Assembly (NCBI GenBank): GCA_024741835.1
Contig: JAENRP010000002.1
Location: 248,001-312,000 of the forward strand
Direction: 5' to 3'
Source: Diplocarpon mali
Taxonomy: Eukaryota > Ascomycota > Leotiomycetes > Helotiales > Drepanopezizaceae
Length of the DNA stretch: 64,000 bases
In this document: piece after piece, positions 61,985 to 64,000 of the stretch
How the letters are laid out: the number at the start of each line of letters is the position of its first letter
Numbering within the stretch: position 1 is the stretch's first letter
Notes under the pieces: generated by a model
Told to the model about the DNA's origin: nothing
Seen by the model: the letters and a program-made list of their open reading frames with translations, nothing else
Database searches by the model: none
Made by a program: the position numbers and the translations under genes

Positions 61985-64000
61985 CTATTCCATATCCCAC
62001 TGCACCTTCATAGTCGTGGGAAATGGGAAGATACTGCTCTGATCCGGCGTCATGTAGAGTGTCGTCCCGTGCGGACCTGGGAGCTTCTTCAGCTCTCCCT
62101 GGCTCTCGCTGCCGGGGTACCAGGTCCCGCCAGGCGCACTCCCCTGCACCCGTCTCAAGCCCTTGAGCTTAAACACCGTCTTGAACATGGCCGTCATGGC
62201 AGTGAGGCTGGCATCCATGCCGAGACACTGGTGGGGACCGGCGCCATATTGCAGGTACGAATCGAGGTCGCGGTCGAGACGGACAGAGGTGGGATCTGGG
62301 AAGGCTGCAGGGTCCTGGGACGCGGCGATGATGTCGACGAGAACACGGCGGTCGGCGGGCACAGTGACCGTGTCGGGCCCGTCGACGATGTCGACGCTCG
62401 TGGTGCCGGGCGATGTGGGCTTAAAGTCGCGCAAGAGGCCGACTGTTGCGCGGAGACGAGCCCCTTCGAGGAAGTAGCGCAAGATCAGGTCGTCGGCTTC
62501 CTTGGTGTCGGCCTGGGCGAGGTTGTAGAGCTCCGGGATGTGCGGCGCACCATCCCCGAGGTAGTAATCTAGCGACTGGGAGAAGATCTGGGATTGATTG
62601 GCGGTCATCGAGGCTGCCGTCGGGAGGCTGCCCAAGTCAGCTCCTCGGGTCTCGGTCTGGGCACGCTGAACTTACATGTGCGTCCAGACGACATCTTTGA
62701 TAGGCACCTGATTTTCCAAGAGGCGTTGGATCATATGGGTGCCGTATTCCGTGAGGGCATCGCTCTGGTGCAGCTTGGCCAGTACGTCCGCGATGAAGCC
62801 AGTCGCTGAGACGGCTTCCGCGTTGAGCAGTATCAACTCGCCCAGCTGCTGGGCCAGGGCGTGGGCAGCCTCTCTGATGGGGAAGCTCTTGGTGACATCC
62901 CCATTGGCAAATATGCACATGAAACATAGCGAGAGGACCTGGTACATCTCTTGCTCGGTGTAGACGCCGTGCGGTGTCTCCTCCGTCTTGATAGGGAGGC
63001 TGAACAGCGATGCTGCGAACCGAGCATTGACCAGGTTCGAAACATCTCGCACGATGTCGACCTGGTACGCGCTCGTCCCAGGCACCCGGAACCCGGCACC
63101 CCGGAGCAGTTTCGTCGTCGTCTGCTCGTAGAAGGATTTGACCTCGTAGTGCCAGTTCGCCGGGTGGAGGGCCTTCTTCATCATGGTTCTGGATGCCGTG
63201 TTGGGAGGATGATCGCCAGCCATGGCGAATTCCACGCCGCTGGTTCTCTTGGCAGTGCTTGTCATGAACACGATAGCTTCGCCCCAGGTGACCTTCCAGT
63301 TGGATTGGTCCTGGAGGACCTTCTGCGCCGCGGCGTGGGATTTGATGACAATCAGCTCCGGAATCCGGGCAGGTCTGTCCCACGAGTACTTGTCTGCTCT
63401 GCCGAGGGATTTCATGATCACCAGATTCTCCCGAGGGGTGACGAACGGGAAATGGGCATAGATGGAGTGGTCCTTGAAGTGGCGGGGGAATGCGCGGAGA
63501 ATCAGCTTGTACAACACGCACCCGCCGTCGACTGATTTGTCGGACTGGACTTCGTGATATCTGCGCGACTGTCAGCGGAGTCGTGACCCGGGGGCACGGT
63601 TACAGACCCCCAGTTGGTCAAGCTTCTCGGGGTATAGTCAGTCGTGTAGAATCGGTCGCCTCGTACCAGGCCAACCGCGTCCGACAGGATTGCGTACGAG
63701 GTCGTGAAGTTGACACAGAGACCAGAGCCCGGACTCATCGGCGGCTTAGCCTTCTCTGCGACAAGACCCGGGTACAACTCTACATAATCGGGGTGGTCGT
63801 AGAGGTTCCGCAGCTTCTCGGCAACCTCCGGGTCGGGATTGATCTCCTCGAACGTGGAATACTTCTTGAGACCGGCAAACTCTCGAAACTCATTCAGAGA
63901 TGCGATGTTCCACGACCGAGCCTGGATCATGCCCAGGATCTCGACGGATTTCAAGATTTTGGGGACACGGTTCGCACCGAAAGACCCCGCCACGTCCTCG
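61985..64000 (-). CDS. Psi-factor-producing oxygenase (dioxygenase-P450 fusion), 3' part
   Basis: Partial: the 5' end lies beyond the right edge. Exons on the minus strand: 64000-63608 (incomplete), 63560-62676 and 62627-61985, at least 640 residues. The first exon is the end of the heme-peroxidase-like fatty-acid dioxygenase domain (EFREFAGLKKYSTFEEINPD, then FYTTDYTPRSLTNWG). The remainder is the P450-like domain, with an I-helix region SMTANQSQIF bearing the Asn-Gln-x-Gln motif of linoleate diol synthases, and the heme-thiolate loop GAGPHQCLGMD. The Cys is present, so hydroperoxide isomerase activity is likely (PpoA or diol-synthase type; PpoC-like enzymes lack it). The products are oxylipins that control sporulation and host interaction. 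Introns are 47 and 48 nt. Confidence 0.93.

Overview
The window looks like part of a nuclear chromosome of a filamentous ascomycete (Pezizomycotina). The evidence is short introns (about 44-60 nt) with CTAAC/CTAAT branch sites, a fungal gene set (p24, Prp45/SNW, Slx1, KDM5-type demethylase, GH47, GH7 with CBM1, Ppo-type oxygenase), an intron-bearing tRNA-Phe, and a Tc1/mariner copy whose stop codons and AT richness look like repeat-induced point mutation (RIP). I cannot name the species. Coordinates of spliced genes come from reading splice sites and frame phase by eye.

Layout. Left part (0.3-9.3 kb): a frame-disrupted small secreted cysteine-rich gene (minus), a p24 cargo receptor, the splicing factor Prp45/SNW, a long gene-poor stretch holding an ABC-transporter remnant, and an ACC deaminase. 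Then 3.6 kb with no convincing gene except a tRNA-Gly relic and a dispersed repeat, followed by a small secreted protein (12.9 kb). The nuclear block at 14.9-24.1 kb has slx1 (minus) and a KDM5/KdmB H3K4 demethylase (plus) transcribed divergently. From 25 to 28.6 kb there are tRNA-Phe, a decayed D-2-hydroxyacid dehydrogenase and a glutathione S-transferase.

The block at 28.6-37.5 kb is repeat-rich: a RIP-like Tc1/mariner element at 31.7-33.0 kb, two shortened relatives in the opposite orientation, copies of other dispersed repeats, and the intact paralogue of the first cysteine-rich gene. The right part has a GH47 alpha-mannosidase, a GH7-CBM1 cellobiohydrolase carrying an in-frame TGA in place of a conserved Trp, an unknown protein at 48.6 kb, an unusual secreted Lys-Gly-Ala-Glu repeat protein at 51.2 kb, a multi-exon secreted SGNH hydrolase with FG-GAP/VCBS-type calcium repeats, and the 3' part of a fatty-acid dioxygenase/P450 fusion that runs off the right edge.

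The genes are mostly independent; there is no clear biosynthetic cluster. The most notable themes are secreted or host/substrate-facing proteins set in gene-poor, repeat-bearing DNA, and several genes caught in decay (cysteine-rich paralogue, D-2-hydroxyacid dehydrogenase, cellobiohydrolase, ABC fragment). The best candidate for something undescribed is the heptad/15-residue KKGAEE repeat protein at 51.2 kb; the paired eight-cysteine secreted proteins come second. Assembly gaps (runs of N) lie at 18398-18434, 39863-39871 and 59785-59834.
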